From assembly GCA_024643595.1 (NCBI GenBank), contig JAHEMS010000013.1:1-18245 (forward strand): DNA of 18,245 nt, in the 5' to 3' direction. Position 1 is the first letter of the stretch. Each line of letters begins with the position of its first letter. This stretch comes from Bacteroidota bacterium (GTDB taxonomy: Bacteria > Bacteroidota > Bacteroidia > Cytophagales > Cyclobacteriaceae). Position numbers and translations under genes: made by a program. Shown one piece after another: positions 1 through 7,272 of the stretch. The notes below the pieces were generated by a model. That model had not been told where the DNA came from. It was given only the letters and a program-made list of their open reading frames with translations, and did no database searches.

Positions 1-887
1 GAAATTTCTCCAGGTTGTGGATTTCCGCCTCCACCCACCAGGGCAACATCACTTATGGTATGGTGAGGACTTCGAAATGGACGGGTAGTTAATAAAGTGG
101 CATCAGCACCCAACTTGCCTGCAACGGAGTGGATCTTGGTGGTCTCAAGCGCTTCATTCAAGGTAAGTGGCGGCAGAATAGACGGTAATCGTTTTGCCAG
201 CATTGTTTTACCAGCCCCAGGAGGGCCAATCATGATTGCATTGTGTCCTCCGGCTGCTGCTATTTCCAAGGCGCGCTTAATATTTTCCTGGCCTTGTACA
301 TCTTTAAAGTCGGCATCGTAATTATTTATACGATTTTGAAATACCTCTCGTGTATCAATGCGCAAAGGATCGATATCAATTTTCCCTTCAAAAAAGTCAA
401 TGGCCTCCTGTAACGTATCAACACCGATAACTTCAAGATTATTAACGATGGCTGCCTCGCGTACATTCATCTTGGGCAAAACAAATCCTTTGAATTCTTC
501 CTTACGGGCTTGAATAGCTATCGGCAGCACCCCCTTAATGGGTCGAAGTATACCATCCAGTGATAATTCTCCCATAATCATATACTTATCAATGAGCTCT
601 GTTTCTATCTGCCCTGAGGCTTTCAAAATAGCCAGCGCTATTGGCAAATCATAGGCACTTCCTTCTTTCCGCAAATCTGCTGGTGCCAGATTTACAACTA
701 CTTTATTACGGGGCATGAAATAATTCAAGCTTTTAAAAGAAGATTCCACGCGATGCTGACTTTCCTTTACGGCTGAATCCGGTAACCCGCTTAAGTGAAA
801 GTTGGTACCTTGTGTTACATTCACTTCAACGGTGATTGTTCGGGCATCAACTCCGTGTACTGCACTTCCAAAAGTCTTGGCTACCAT
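1..887 (-). CDS. comM: YifB/ComM family Mg-chelatase-like AAA+ ATPase, 3' part outside window
   Basis: The 5' part of a ComM/YifB protein, about 295 codons visible; the C-terminus lies beyond position 1. The N-terminus MVAKTFGSAVHGVDARTI is the usual family start. It is followed by a Lon-protease-like ChlI domain (roughly residues 20-140) containing LSGLPDSAVKES and NLAPADLRKEGSAYDLP. The Mg-chelatase AAA+ core carries a Walker A motif GPPGAGKTM near residues 220-229, and the visible part ends after the FRSPHHTISDVALVGGG motif. Characterised ComM is a hexameric helicase that promotes branch migration when transformed DNA is integrated; many members are annotated only as YifB. An in-frame ATG two codons upstream (893) would give MNMVAKT, but position 887 matches the usual family N-terminus. 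It follows gmhA after 95 bases and may share its transcript. The family call is firm; a role in natural transformation here is inference. Confidence 0.93.
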   Translation of the reverse strand, partial: MVAKTFGSAVHGVDARTITVEVNVTQGTNFHLSGLPDSAVKESQHRVESSFKSLNYFMPRNKVVVNLAPADLRKEGSAYDLPIALAILKASGQIETELIDKYMIMGELSLDGILRPIKGVLPIAIQARKEEFKGFVLPKMNVREAAIVNNLEVIGVDTLQEAIDFFEGKIDIDPLRIDTREVFQNRINNYDADFKDVQGQENIKRALEIAAAGGHNAIMIGPPGAGKTMLAKRLPSILPPLTLNEALETTKIHSVAGKLGADATLLTTRPFRSPHHTISDVALVGGGGNPQPGEI

Positions 888-982
888 GTTCATTAATGTT
901 TCAGATTAACAAATCCCCTCACCATACCTCTTAGGGTATATGGCGTTAAGGCGAATATAAGAATCTTTGAGAAAGAAAAGGA

Positions 983-1564
983 TTAACCAATCACTTCCTT
1001 TTCAATAAGCAGGATTAGAATGTGGATGATTTTAATATGAACCTCCTGAATTCGATCGGCATATCCAAAGTGGGGAACCCGTAATTCGATATCAGCCAGG
1101 GAAGCAAGTTTTCCGCCATCCTTCCCGGAAAGAAGAATGATTTTCATTCCTTTTTCCCTGGCAGTCTGTGCCGCCTTAACAATGTTTTGTGAATTACCAC
1201 TCGTGCTAATCCCTAATAATACATCCCCTTTGTTACCCAATGCTTCGAGGTAGCGCGAAAACACAAACTCATAGCCAAAATCGTTACTCACACAAGAAAT
1301 ATGACTTGGATCACTTACACAAATAGCTGGAATGGCTTTGCGATTATCTCGGTAACGGCCTGTAAGTTCTTCGGCAAAGTGCATGGCATCGCAATGAGAA
1401 CCCCCATTACCACATGAGATAACCTTACCCCCATCCTTAATGGATTCACTTATTAATTTTGCTGCTTTCTCGATTAGATCAAGATTATCGCCATCACTCA
1501 TAAAATTCCGCAAAACTTCCGCTGCCTCGTTAAGCTCCCTGGAAATTATGGAGATATGACTCAT
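983..1564 (-). CDS. gmhA: D-sedoheptulose 7-phosphate isomerase (phosphoheptose isomerase)
   Basis: 193 residues, the usual GmhA length (E. coli 192). A single SIS domain that converts sedoheptulose 7-phosphate to D-glycero-D-manno-heptose 7-phosphate, the first step toward the nucleotide-activated heptose used in LPS core or surface glycans. The phosphosugar-binding loop CGNGGSHCDAMHFAEEL lies at residues 51-67, GISTSGNS is present, and HFGYADRIQEVHIKIIH lies near the C-terminus. By alignment from memory with E. coli and Burkholderia GmhA, the metal and catalytic residues are H62, E66, Q173 and H181, all kept. The cytosolic enzyme is normally a tetramer. The gene starts 9 bases after the stop of the upstream two-TM protein gene, so the two are probably co-transcribed from the promoter at 1923-1952. 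No other heptose gene is in the window. Its sequence is strikingly close to the enterobacterial enzyme (see findings). Confidence 0.95.
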   Translation of the reverse strand: MSHISIISRELNEAAEVLRNFMSDGDNLDLIEKAAKLISESIKDGGKVISCGNGGSHCDAMHFAEELTGRYRDNRKAIPAICVSDPSHISCVSNDFGYEFVFSRYLEALGNKGDVLLGISTSGNSQNIVKAAQTAREKGMKIILLSGKDGGKLASLADIELRVPHFGYADRIQEVHIKIIHILILLIEKEVIG

Positions 1565-1573
1565 AAAAAATGA

Positions 1574-1903
1574 TTAGGATGGTGAACCAGCCGATGAATC
1601 TTTTATAGGCTCTGCTGCTGGTTGTTGTAAATCGTAGACCTTTGCCTTTAGCGTATTATTTTCGTGCCGCATTACTTCCTTTTCGCGAATTGTATTTCTG
1701 TTTTCAATCCAATTCCAAGTAAAATCGATCACAAATAATAACACCCCTAACATCGCCCCGTAACGCATCATCCATATTTTTGAATAGAGGCCGTAAAGCA
1801 AACCTAAATCTTCTTTTTGCGCTTCAATAAATAAAATTAAAAATAGAGTTACCAGGTGGTAGGTTCCGAATATAATGAAGAAGATTCGCCTGCGTTGATT
1901 CAT
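1574..1903 (-). CDS. Small two-TM membrane protein with C-terminal coiled coil, function unknown
   Basis: 109 residues; I do not recognise the family. Two hydrophobic segments are visible, at about residues 7-27 (FFIIFGTYHLVTLFLILFIEA) and 47-66 (RYGAMLGVLLFVIDFTWNWI). A charged heptad-like stretch follows at about 67-93 (ENRNTIREKEVMRHENN...LKAKVYDL), then a Ser/Pro-rich tail. The RRR at residues 4-6 favours a cytosolic N-terminus by the positive-inside rule, which would also put the coiled coil in the cytosol. A Bacteroidota-type promoter sits just upstream, and gmhA begins 9 bases downstream, so this is the first gene of a two-gene unit. The tight coupling to gmhA and the exporter gene just upstream suggest an envelope role, but that is inference. 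The coding call rests on clean TM and coiled-coil structure and operon spacing. Confidence 0.8.
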   Translation of the reverse strand: MNQRRRIFFIIFGTYHLVTLFLILFIEAQKEDLGLLYGLYSKIWMMRYGAMLGVLLFVIDFTWNWIENRNTIREKEVMRHENNTLKAKVYDLQQPAAEPIKDSSAGSPS

Positions 1904-1922
1904 TCAATTTTCTATTAAGTAA

Positions 1923-1952
1923 CAAACTTAGACCGTTTCAAGCAAAGCAAAA
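1923..1952 (-). promoter_or_regulatory. Bacteroidota sigma-A-type promoter for the two-TM gene and gmhA
   Basis: On the minus strand the -7 element TAAGTTTG (1930 to 1923) fits TAnnTTTG exactly. A TTTTG -33 element (1952 to 1948) lies upstream with a 17-base spacer. Transcription would start near 1915, about a dozen bases before the ATG at 1903. The element sits in the 74-base gap after the ABC exporter gene and makes the two-TM/gmhA pair at least partly independent of the upstream barrel-exporter unit. The call rests on the pattern match only. Confidence 0.6.
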
Positions 1953-1977
1953 GTCAAAAAACTTTAAAAACATTTCA

Positions 1978-3819
1978 TTATTCCTGCCAGCGATCAGCAC
2001 CCTGAATGGTAGCTAGCTTGTGATAAATACCATTTTTATTATGCAGTTCTGCGTGTGTACCTCGCTCGGCAATCACACCATTTTTTATAACAATGATTTC
2101 ATCGGCATGCTGTATGGTACTTAGCCGATGTGCGATTACTATGGATGTCCGGTTTTTCATCAAGTTAAAAAGAGCATCTTGAACGAGTTTTTCTGATTCA
2201 GAATCCAGGGCTGACGTCGCTTCATCCAAAATAAGTATTGGAGGATTCTTTAATACCGCACGTGCAATGCTTAATCGTTGACGTTGACCACCCGAAAGCT
2301 TGGACCCCCTTTCACCTATGAAAGTTTGGTAACCGCTTTCTGTCTGCATAATAAAGTCATGAGCATTGGCAATTTTTGCGGCCTGAATCACATCCTCTTC
2401 TCTTACCTGAGGCATTCCGAACGCGATGTTATTGAAAATGGTGTCATTGAAAAGAATAGACTCTTGCGTGACAACGCCAATCTGTTTACGTAAGGATTCC
2501 AATTCAAATTCCGTTATTGGTCTTCCATCCAGTAATACTTCACCTTCAACCGGATCATAGAATCGAGGCACCAAATCCGCCAAGGTAGATTTACCTCCAC
2601 CAGAAGGACCAACCAAGGCTACTGTATTCCCTTTATTGATACTTAGGTTAATGCCTTTTAACACCATTTCCGTATCGTAGGCGAAGCTTACATTCCTAAA
2701 CTCAATCTCTCGTTCAAATGATTTTAATTCGATTGCGTTTGGCTTGTTGGCGATAGCCGGTTGCTGGTCGATAATGGAAAAGATTCTGATTGCTGAGGCG
2801 GTTCCTCGTTGCAGGGAAGTAATACCATTTGAAAAATTCTTAGCGGGCTGGATAATCATTGCAAAAACTGCGAGAAACGTCATAAAAGCGGCAGGCTTCA
2901 ATGTGGAATCTTCACTTAAAACCATGTTACCTCCAAAGAAAATAATTCCTGAAATAATCAGCACACCTAGGATCTCTGAAACCGGTGATGCCAATTCATT
3001 TTTATAAGCCATTGACTTACTAACTCTCCGATAATAGTCACTTTCGCTTTCAATTTTGTCGATGACAAAATTGCGTGCATTAAATGCCTTAATCACACGC
3101 ATACCGCTGAATGTTTCATCCAACGTATTTAATATGCGCCCTAATGATTCCTGACCTTGAGTGGCCTGCCTTTTCAGCCGCTTAATGATTTCAGCCAAAA
3201 CACCACCCGTAATAGGTAAAACCAATAATGTAAAGAGAGTAAGTGATGGCGAAATGGTGAACAACACAAAAAAGTAAACAACAATAGTGATCGGCTCTTT
3301 CATAACCGCCTTCAAACTGTTCATCACGGCCGTCTCTACTTCACTGACATCATTGGTGAATCGGGAAATCAAATCTCCCTTTCGCTCATTATTGAAGTAA
3401 CCAATATGAAGGAGCGTCACTTTTTTAAAAATATCCATACGGATATTCTTCACCAGGTCGACACGGATTTTCGTGGCCATCACCCGTTCAAGATATCGAA
3501 ACATATTAGCAAGAATCACACACGAGACAATCAGGGCACAGACAAATAAAAGCGCATCCAATGATCCTTGGGAAATAACTATTTGAAGAAAAAAGTGATT
3601 AAAGACTCCTACAATATAATTTACAGAGAGCTCAAAATCAGGCAATGCCGGAGCAACAGTGATCTTATTAGTCTGATTAAACAAAGTATCGAGCATGGGC
3701 ATAACAAGCACGATGTTAAATGCTCCGAAAATAATTCCCAGTATGGAGAAGCCAAAAAATAAAATTAATCGCTGTCTCAGTTTATTGGCATACGAGAGTA
3801 CTCTGAAAAAAGTATTCAT
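1978..3819 (-). CDS. msbA: MsbA-type ABC exporter, fused permease and ATPase
   Basis: 613 residues, a complete half-transporter expected to work as a homodimer in the inner membrane. The N-terminal type I exporter domain has about six TM segments (roughly 15-40, 75-105, 165-190, 190-210, 280-300, 310-330) with an extended loop between TM1 and TM2. The ATPase domain has Walker A GPSGGGKST (404-412), Q-loop Q452, signature LSGGQRQR (508-515), Walker B ILILDE (528-533), D-loop SALD and switch histidine H564. All catalytic residues are intact. The family includes MsbA (lipid A-core flippase) and related lipid or peptide exporters. Lipid A export is the most likely role in a Gram-negative with gmhA nearby, but the substrate cannot be read from sequence. 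The ATG lies 9 bases after the stop of the RemB/Wzi-like gene, so the two are probably one transcript. Confidence 0.9.
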   Translation of the reverse strand: MNTFFRVLSYANKLRQRLILFFGFSILGIIFGAFNIVLVMPMLDTLFNQTNKITVAPALPDFELSVNYIVGVFNHFFLQIVISQGSLDALLFVCALIVSCVILANMFRYLERVMATKIRVDLVKNIRMDIFKKVTLLHIGYFNNERKGDLISRFTNDVSEVETAVMNSLKAVMKEPITIVVYFFVLFTISPSLTLFTLLVLPITGGVLAEIIKRLKRQATQGQESLGRILNTLDETFSGMRVIKAFNARNFVIDKIESESDYYRRVSKSMAYKNELASPVSEILGVLIISGIIFFGGNMVLSEDSTLKPAAFMTFLAVFAMIIQPAKNFSNGITSLQRGTASAIRIFSIIDQQPAIANKPNAIELKSFEREIEFRNVSFAYDTEMVLKGINLSINKGNTVALVGPSGGGKSTLADLVPRFYDPVEGEVLLDGRPITEFELESLRKQIGVVTQESILFNDTIFNNIAFGMPQVREEDVIQAAKIANAHDFIMQTESGYQTFIGERGSKLSGGQRQRLSIARAVLKNPPILILDEATSALDSESEKLVQDALFNLMKNRTSIVIAHRLSTIQHADEIIVIKNGVIAERGTHAELHNKNGIYHKLATIQGADRWQE

Positions 3820-3828
3820 TTAATCGGT

Positions 3829-5499
3829 TTAAAAATCATAAAGACGCTGAGGAATATTCCAGCGCAAAGCTACAGAAGTAATGGTCGTGTTGTTATTATA
3901 AAATGAAAGATCACATTTACTCTGACGTACAATCTGTGCGGCATCGATAAAAAGATTATGCTTCAGCATGTAAGAAGCGGTTAAATTCAAAGATAAAATA
4001 GTATTACTATGTCCTTGACCGATCATGTTATTGTATTCCTGTTCACGCGACTGACTGGGCTTCAAAATATCACTTCCCCAATTTTCGCCAATACCGTCAC
4101 GGCCGATATCCGCATAAGTTGCTTTCCCAATTAAATTTAGCCTGGGAATCGGCTGATACCGAACAATCCCAATCATCTCATTGAAATTGGAGCCGAGCGG
4201 ATGAGCCAACGACTGGCGATAATTACTATAACTGCCGTATTGCGTAGTATGTGAGTAGGTATAAGGGCGCACCACATTTAACTCAGCCTGTAGGTCCAGG
4301 TTAGAGATGCCCAATGCATCTATATATTTTATACCCCCCTGCAACGCAAATTTATTCGCCCACCAACCATTTCCCGCCATGATCTCGTCCAGTACAAATT
4401 CATCCAGTACGGCTTGACCATATACGGAGATCTTTTTAAAGGCATTCCATTTAAAATCCATGCCAAGGAGTGCATTGTCGCTGCTGCCAAAATGTTGCTC
4501 GATCGCACGATAAAATATTACGGGGTTGAGATAACTGAGATCAAACGTGTTATTATTGGTTGAGTCTTTCGGACTAAACACAACAGATTCAAAGACGCCA
4601 AGATTGAATTTCTTTCCGATGTTGATACTGGCATGATGGAAGACCATAAATTTCTCCGGATAGCGCGATTTGCTTGATGATTTGGTATCCGCCACCATCC
4701 GATTAAGTTGGTAGAGATAATTGATCTTCCATACGCGTACGTTGGCCCGGAGAAAAAGAGTTGGTGGTGAATAATCTGAAAAAATCAAAGAACGGAATCC
4801 ATTACCGATAAAAGTGCGATCATTTCCAAACTGCATATTAATGTGCTTGCTAATGTTGAAGTCGATGTAGGCACGCGCCTGAAAGAAATCAACGCCATGA
4901 TCCTTAAAATCTTTCCAGAACCCTTCGTGAGGAACCACAGGATTTAACACCATTTGGTCGTTCACGTAAGAAGGTAAACTAGATTGGTTCTCTCCCAGAA
5001 AAGTGTAGAAGCCGATTTTACGATCCACCATGCCTCGGATCTCTACACCACGGGTGTTAATCATTATTGGATAATCAAGACGGTTGTCTGCTCCGCCACC
5101 TATGTATAACACTGGATTGACATGCAAATCAAATTCAGGAATATCTATATTTACCAGATCTGATTTCTTACGGTATAATTTCTTCAAAACAGGCTTTTTG
5201 CTTTCGTTGGTCTCCGCTCCGCTCCACTCCCAACTATCGTTTCTTAAATAGTCATTATTAAACTGATCACTGCGAGAAGTAAAAACCCCTGAAGTTGATA
5301 AGGTATCAAGGTATTTAACAATAATATCACGCCTATAAGGCTTAATTGCACTGAAAAAGCCAGGAACTATTTTTCCGGATTTTATTTCATATCGGTCTAT
5401 CCAGTGATAGTAATCTTCATTTAGAGTCGCATTGGTACTCTGTGCAAATCCCTGGTTAAGACTAACCAGTAAAATCAGTCCGGAAAGTATCCTTTTCAT
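3829..5499 (-). CDS. RemB/Wzi-like outer-membrane beta-barrel protein
   Basis: 556 residues from the ATG at 5499. This start gives a clean signal peptide (MKRILSGLILLVSLNQGFAQ, cleavage after AQ); a longer reading would need a TTG at 5523 and would bury the signal. The mature part is rich in alternating aromatic and polar strands, has many Tyr/Trp/Asn residues, and ends in Phe after SVALRWNIPQRLYDF, typical of a beta barrel. The stretch FGNDRTFIGNGFRSLIFSDYSP (about 229-250) resembles the core motif shared by capsule assembly Wzi-type barrels and the Bacteroidota gliding-associated RemB group. I assign it to that broad group. Whether it acts in capsule attachment, gliding or another surface process is open. 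It is the first gene of a pair with the MsbA-type exporter, 9 bases apart. No exact TAnnTTTG promoter was found upstream. Confidence 0.72.
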   Translation of the reverse strand: MKRILSGLILLVSLNQGFAQSTNATLNEDYYHWIDRYEIKSGKIVPGFFSAIKPYRRDIIVKYLDTLSTSGVFTSRSDQFNNDYLRNDSWEWSGAETNESKKPVLKKLYRKKSDLVNIDIPEFDLHVNPVLYIGGGADNRLDYPIMINTRGVEIRGMVDRKIGFYTFLGENQSSLPSYVNDQMVLNPVVPHEGFWKDFKDHGVDFFQARAYIDFNISKHINMQFGNDRTFIGNGFRSLIFSDYSPPTLFLRANVRVWKINYLYQLNRMVADTKSSSKSRYPEKFMVFHHASINIGKKFNLGVFESVVFSPKDSTNNNTFDLSYLNPVIFYRAIEQHFGSSDNALLGMDFKWNAFKKISVYGQAVLDEFVLDEIMAGNGWWANKFALQGGIKYIDALGISNLDLQAELNVVRPYTYSHTTQYGSYSNYRQSLAHPLGSNFNEMIGIVRYQPIPRLNLIGKATYADIGRDGIGENWGSDILKPSQSREQEYNNMIGQGHSNTILSLNLTASYMLKHNLFIDAAQIVRQSKCDLSFYNNNTTITSVALRWNIPQRLYDF

Positions 5500-5636
5500 T
5501 ATCAAAATGTCAATTAGCCTCAAAACAGTGGAGAGCCCAAATCATGTGAATTAAATAAATCCTTCGTAATTGAAGATAATTCCGCTGCAAAACCCACAAT
5601 TTTAAGAATTTATTAGGAAATTTGAGGGTTAAGGGC

Positions 5637-5666
5637 TTGTAATTAGAGACTGTTTTTCTACTTTTG
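5637..5666 (+). promoter_or_regulatory. Bacteroidota sigma-A-type promoter for rpmE2
   Basis: A TTG -33 element (5637-5639), a 19-base spacer and TACTTTTG (5659-5666) match TTG-N19-TAnnTTTG exactly. Transcription would start near 5673, leaving a leader of roughly 15 bases before the ATG at 5689. This is the best promoter in the window, in keeping with a ribosomal protein gene. Confidence 0.75.
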
Positions 5667-5688
5667 CAATCCTTTAAGCAAGTAGATT

Positions 5689-5934
5689 ATGAAAAAAGGC
5701 ATTCATCCAGATTATAAAGAAGTTGTTTTTTGGGACACTTCAAGTGATTTTAAGTTTTTAAGTCGCTCTACCTCAGTTCCTAAAGAAACCATAAAGTGGG
5801 AAGATGGTAAAGAATATCCTGTTATTAAGGTTGAAGTAAGTTCTGCTTCTCACCCTTTCTTTACAGGCAAGAAAATGTTTCTTGACACGGCCGGTCGTGT
5901 TGAAAAATTTCAAAAGAAATACGGAAAGAAATAA
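5689..5934 (+). CDS. rpmE2: 50S ribosomal protein L31 type B
   Basis: 81 residues. MKKGIHPDYKEVVFWD at the N-terminus and the SSASHPFFTGKK...GRVEKFQKKYG block are diagnostic for the longer, zinc-free (C-minus) type B L31. No cysteine is present, so it lacks the zinc-binding CxxC motifs of type A. L31 sits on the large subunit at the bridge to the small subunit head. The gene stands alone with its own promoter upstream and an intrinsic terminator 28 bases downstream. In many bacteria type B paralogues are Zur-regulated substitutes for a zinc-bearing L31; in Bacteroidota the B form is often the only copy, and this window cannot settle which applies. The lysine-rich C-terminal tail is normal. 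Confidence 0.97.
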   Translation: MKKGIHPDYKEVVFWDTSSDFKFLSRSTSVPKETIKWEDGKEYPVIKVEVSSASHPFFTGKKMFLDTAGRVEKFQKKYGKK

Positions 5935-5962
5935 GACATTTCTTCTTAGCGTGTTTTTGCTT

Positions 5963-5992
5963 AAAAAAGGTCTCCAAATTGAGACCTTTTTT
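5963..5992 (+). terminator. Intrinsic terminator after rpmE2
   Basis: A perfect 12-bp inverted repeat, AAAAAAGGTCTC and GAGACCTTTTTT, flanks a 6-base loop (CAAATT). The GC core is followed by six T's, and the A-run on the other side could also let it act on the minus strand. It closes the L31 unit and separates it from the cluster starting at 6051. Confidence 0.88.
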
Positions 5993-6050
5993 ATTGCCTG
6001 ATTGAGATTGGTAATTTGTCAAAAGCTGGTGATCAACCTATTTTAGCGGT

Positions 6051-7256
6051 ATGAATGTAATCCTCTTTGATAACCCTACTATCCGTCAGGATTTACTTCC
6101 ATTTACCTTTACTCGTCCGGTAGCTGATATCCGTATCGGAATTCTTACCATTTATGAAAAATGGCAAAAAATGCTACAGGTAAAACCTTCCTTTTCGACT
6201 CAGCCATACTTATCGGATAAATTTCCTACTACACTTACTACCGATAATTTTTGGATCAACGGGGCTGTCTGTCCCAATGTAGAATTGGTTGATGCCATCC
6301 AAACCCTTCAACCTGGTGACGCGATTGCGAAGGATAACATGATTCTTGTCGTCCGTACTTCAGAAGATGAAGTGCCTGAAATTATTTCAGGTACTATCAA
6401 CCAAATTGATCATCCTGTAACATTGATCGACCAGGTGTGGAAAATTTATCAATTAAACGGAGGCCAAATAAGATCAGATTTTAAATTAATTACGAAGGGA
6501 AGAAAATCAGCTCCAATAAATGATATTCATACGAGAGTTTATTCTAGTGAAAATATATTTCTGGAAGAGGGGGCACAAGTACGTGCTGCTATTTTGAATG
6601 CTGAAAACGGGCCAATTTATCTCGGAAAAAATACCCTAATACAAGAGGGTGCAGTGATTCGCGGTCCATTCGCCCTTTGCGAAGAATCGCAAGTAAATAT
6701 GGGCGCTAAAGTAAGGGGCGACACCTCGGTTGGGCCATTTTCAAAGATTGGTGGAGAAGTAAGTAACTCAGTGATCTTTGGATACAGTAATAAATCTCAC
6801 GATGGCTTCCTGGGGAACTCCGTTATTGGTGAGTGGTGCAACATCGGTGCCGATACGAACACCTCCAATCTGAAAAACAATTATGATAATATTAAGATCT
6901 GGAATTATGCCAAAGGCGGATTCAAGGACACTGGACTTATGTTTTGCGGATTAATGTTTGGTGATCATAGTAAATGTGGCATCAATACCATGTTTAATTC
7001 CGGAACAGTAGTGGGTGTGAGTGCCAGCATTTTTGGAGATGGCTATCCGCGTAATTTTATCGCCTCTTTTGCGTGGGGAGGTGCGGCTGGCTTTACCACT
7101 TTTCAATTCAATAAAGCGATGGAAACAGCAGCTAAAGCAATGGAACGAAGATCACTTCCTTTGACAGAAGTTGATAAAGAAATTATGGCACATATATATA
7201 AAGAGTCGGCTGCCTTCCGCGTTTGGGAAAAGAAATCAAATTCACATACATCATAA
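6051..7256 (+). CDS. Alternative GlmU-like protein (putative sugar nucleotidyltransferase with left-handed beta helix)
   Basis: 401 residues. The N-terminus MNVILFDNPTIRQDLLPFTF followed by TRPVADIRIGILTIYEKW is characteristic of the Bacteroidetes GlmU-like family, proposed to make UDP-N-acetylglucosamine (uridylyltransferase plus glucosamine-1-phosphate acetyltransferase). The classical GlmU nucleotide-binding loop LAAGxGTRM is absent. The C-terminal part (about 160-340) shows hexapeptide-repeat turns of a left-handed beta helix, such as IYLGKNTLIQEGAVIRGP. SHDGFLGNSVIGEWCNIGADT (249-269) aligns by eye with the NHLxYLGD...NIGAGT acetyltransferase segment of GlmU and places H250 at the catalytic histidine. 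Product UDP-GlcNAc would feed peptidoglycan and lipid A. It is the first gene of a four-gene cluster, with holB 16 bases downstream. Family assignment is good; the reaction is predicted. Confidence 0.85.
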   Translation: MNVILFDNPTIRQDLLPFTFTRPVADIRIGILTIYEKWQKMLQVKPSFSTQPYLSDKFPTTLTTDNFWINGAVCPNVELVDAIQTLQPGDAIAKDNMILVVRTSEDEVPEIISGTINQIDHPVTLIDQVWKIYQLNGGQIRSDFKLITKGRKSAPINDIHTRVYSSENIFLEEGAQVRAAILNAENGPIYLGKNTLIQEGAVIRGPFALCEESQVNMGAKVRGDTSVGPFSKIGGEVSNSVIFGYSNKSHDGFLGNSVIGEWCNIGADTNTSNLKNNYDNIKIWNYAKGGFKDTGLMFCGLMFGDHSKCGINTMFNSGTVVGVSASIFGDGYPRNFIASFAWGGAAGFTTFQFNKAMETAAKAMERRSLPLTEVDKEIMAHIYKESAAFRVWEKKSNSHTS

Positions 7257-7272
7257 TTAAAGAATCAAAGCA

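Noticed and set aside
97..321. Plus-strand open frame inside comM
   Set aside because: It lies opposite the conserved Walker A region of comM and shows no family similarity.
916..942. Small ATACC/GGTAT inverted repeat between comM and gmhA
   Set aside because: A 5-bp stem is too short to support an operator or terminator.
6016..6046. Promoter-like TTG and TATTTTAG before the GlmU-like gene
   Set aside because: The -7 element has a mismatch at a key base, and transcription would begin on the ATG itself; possible but not supported enough.
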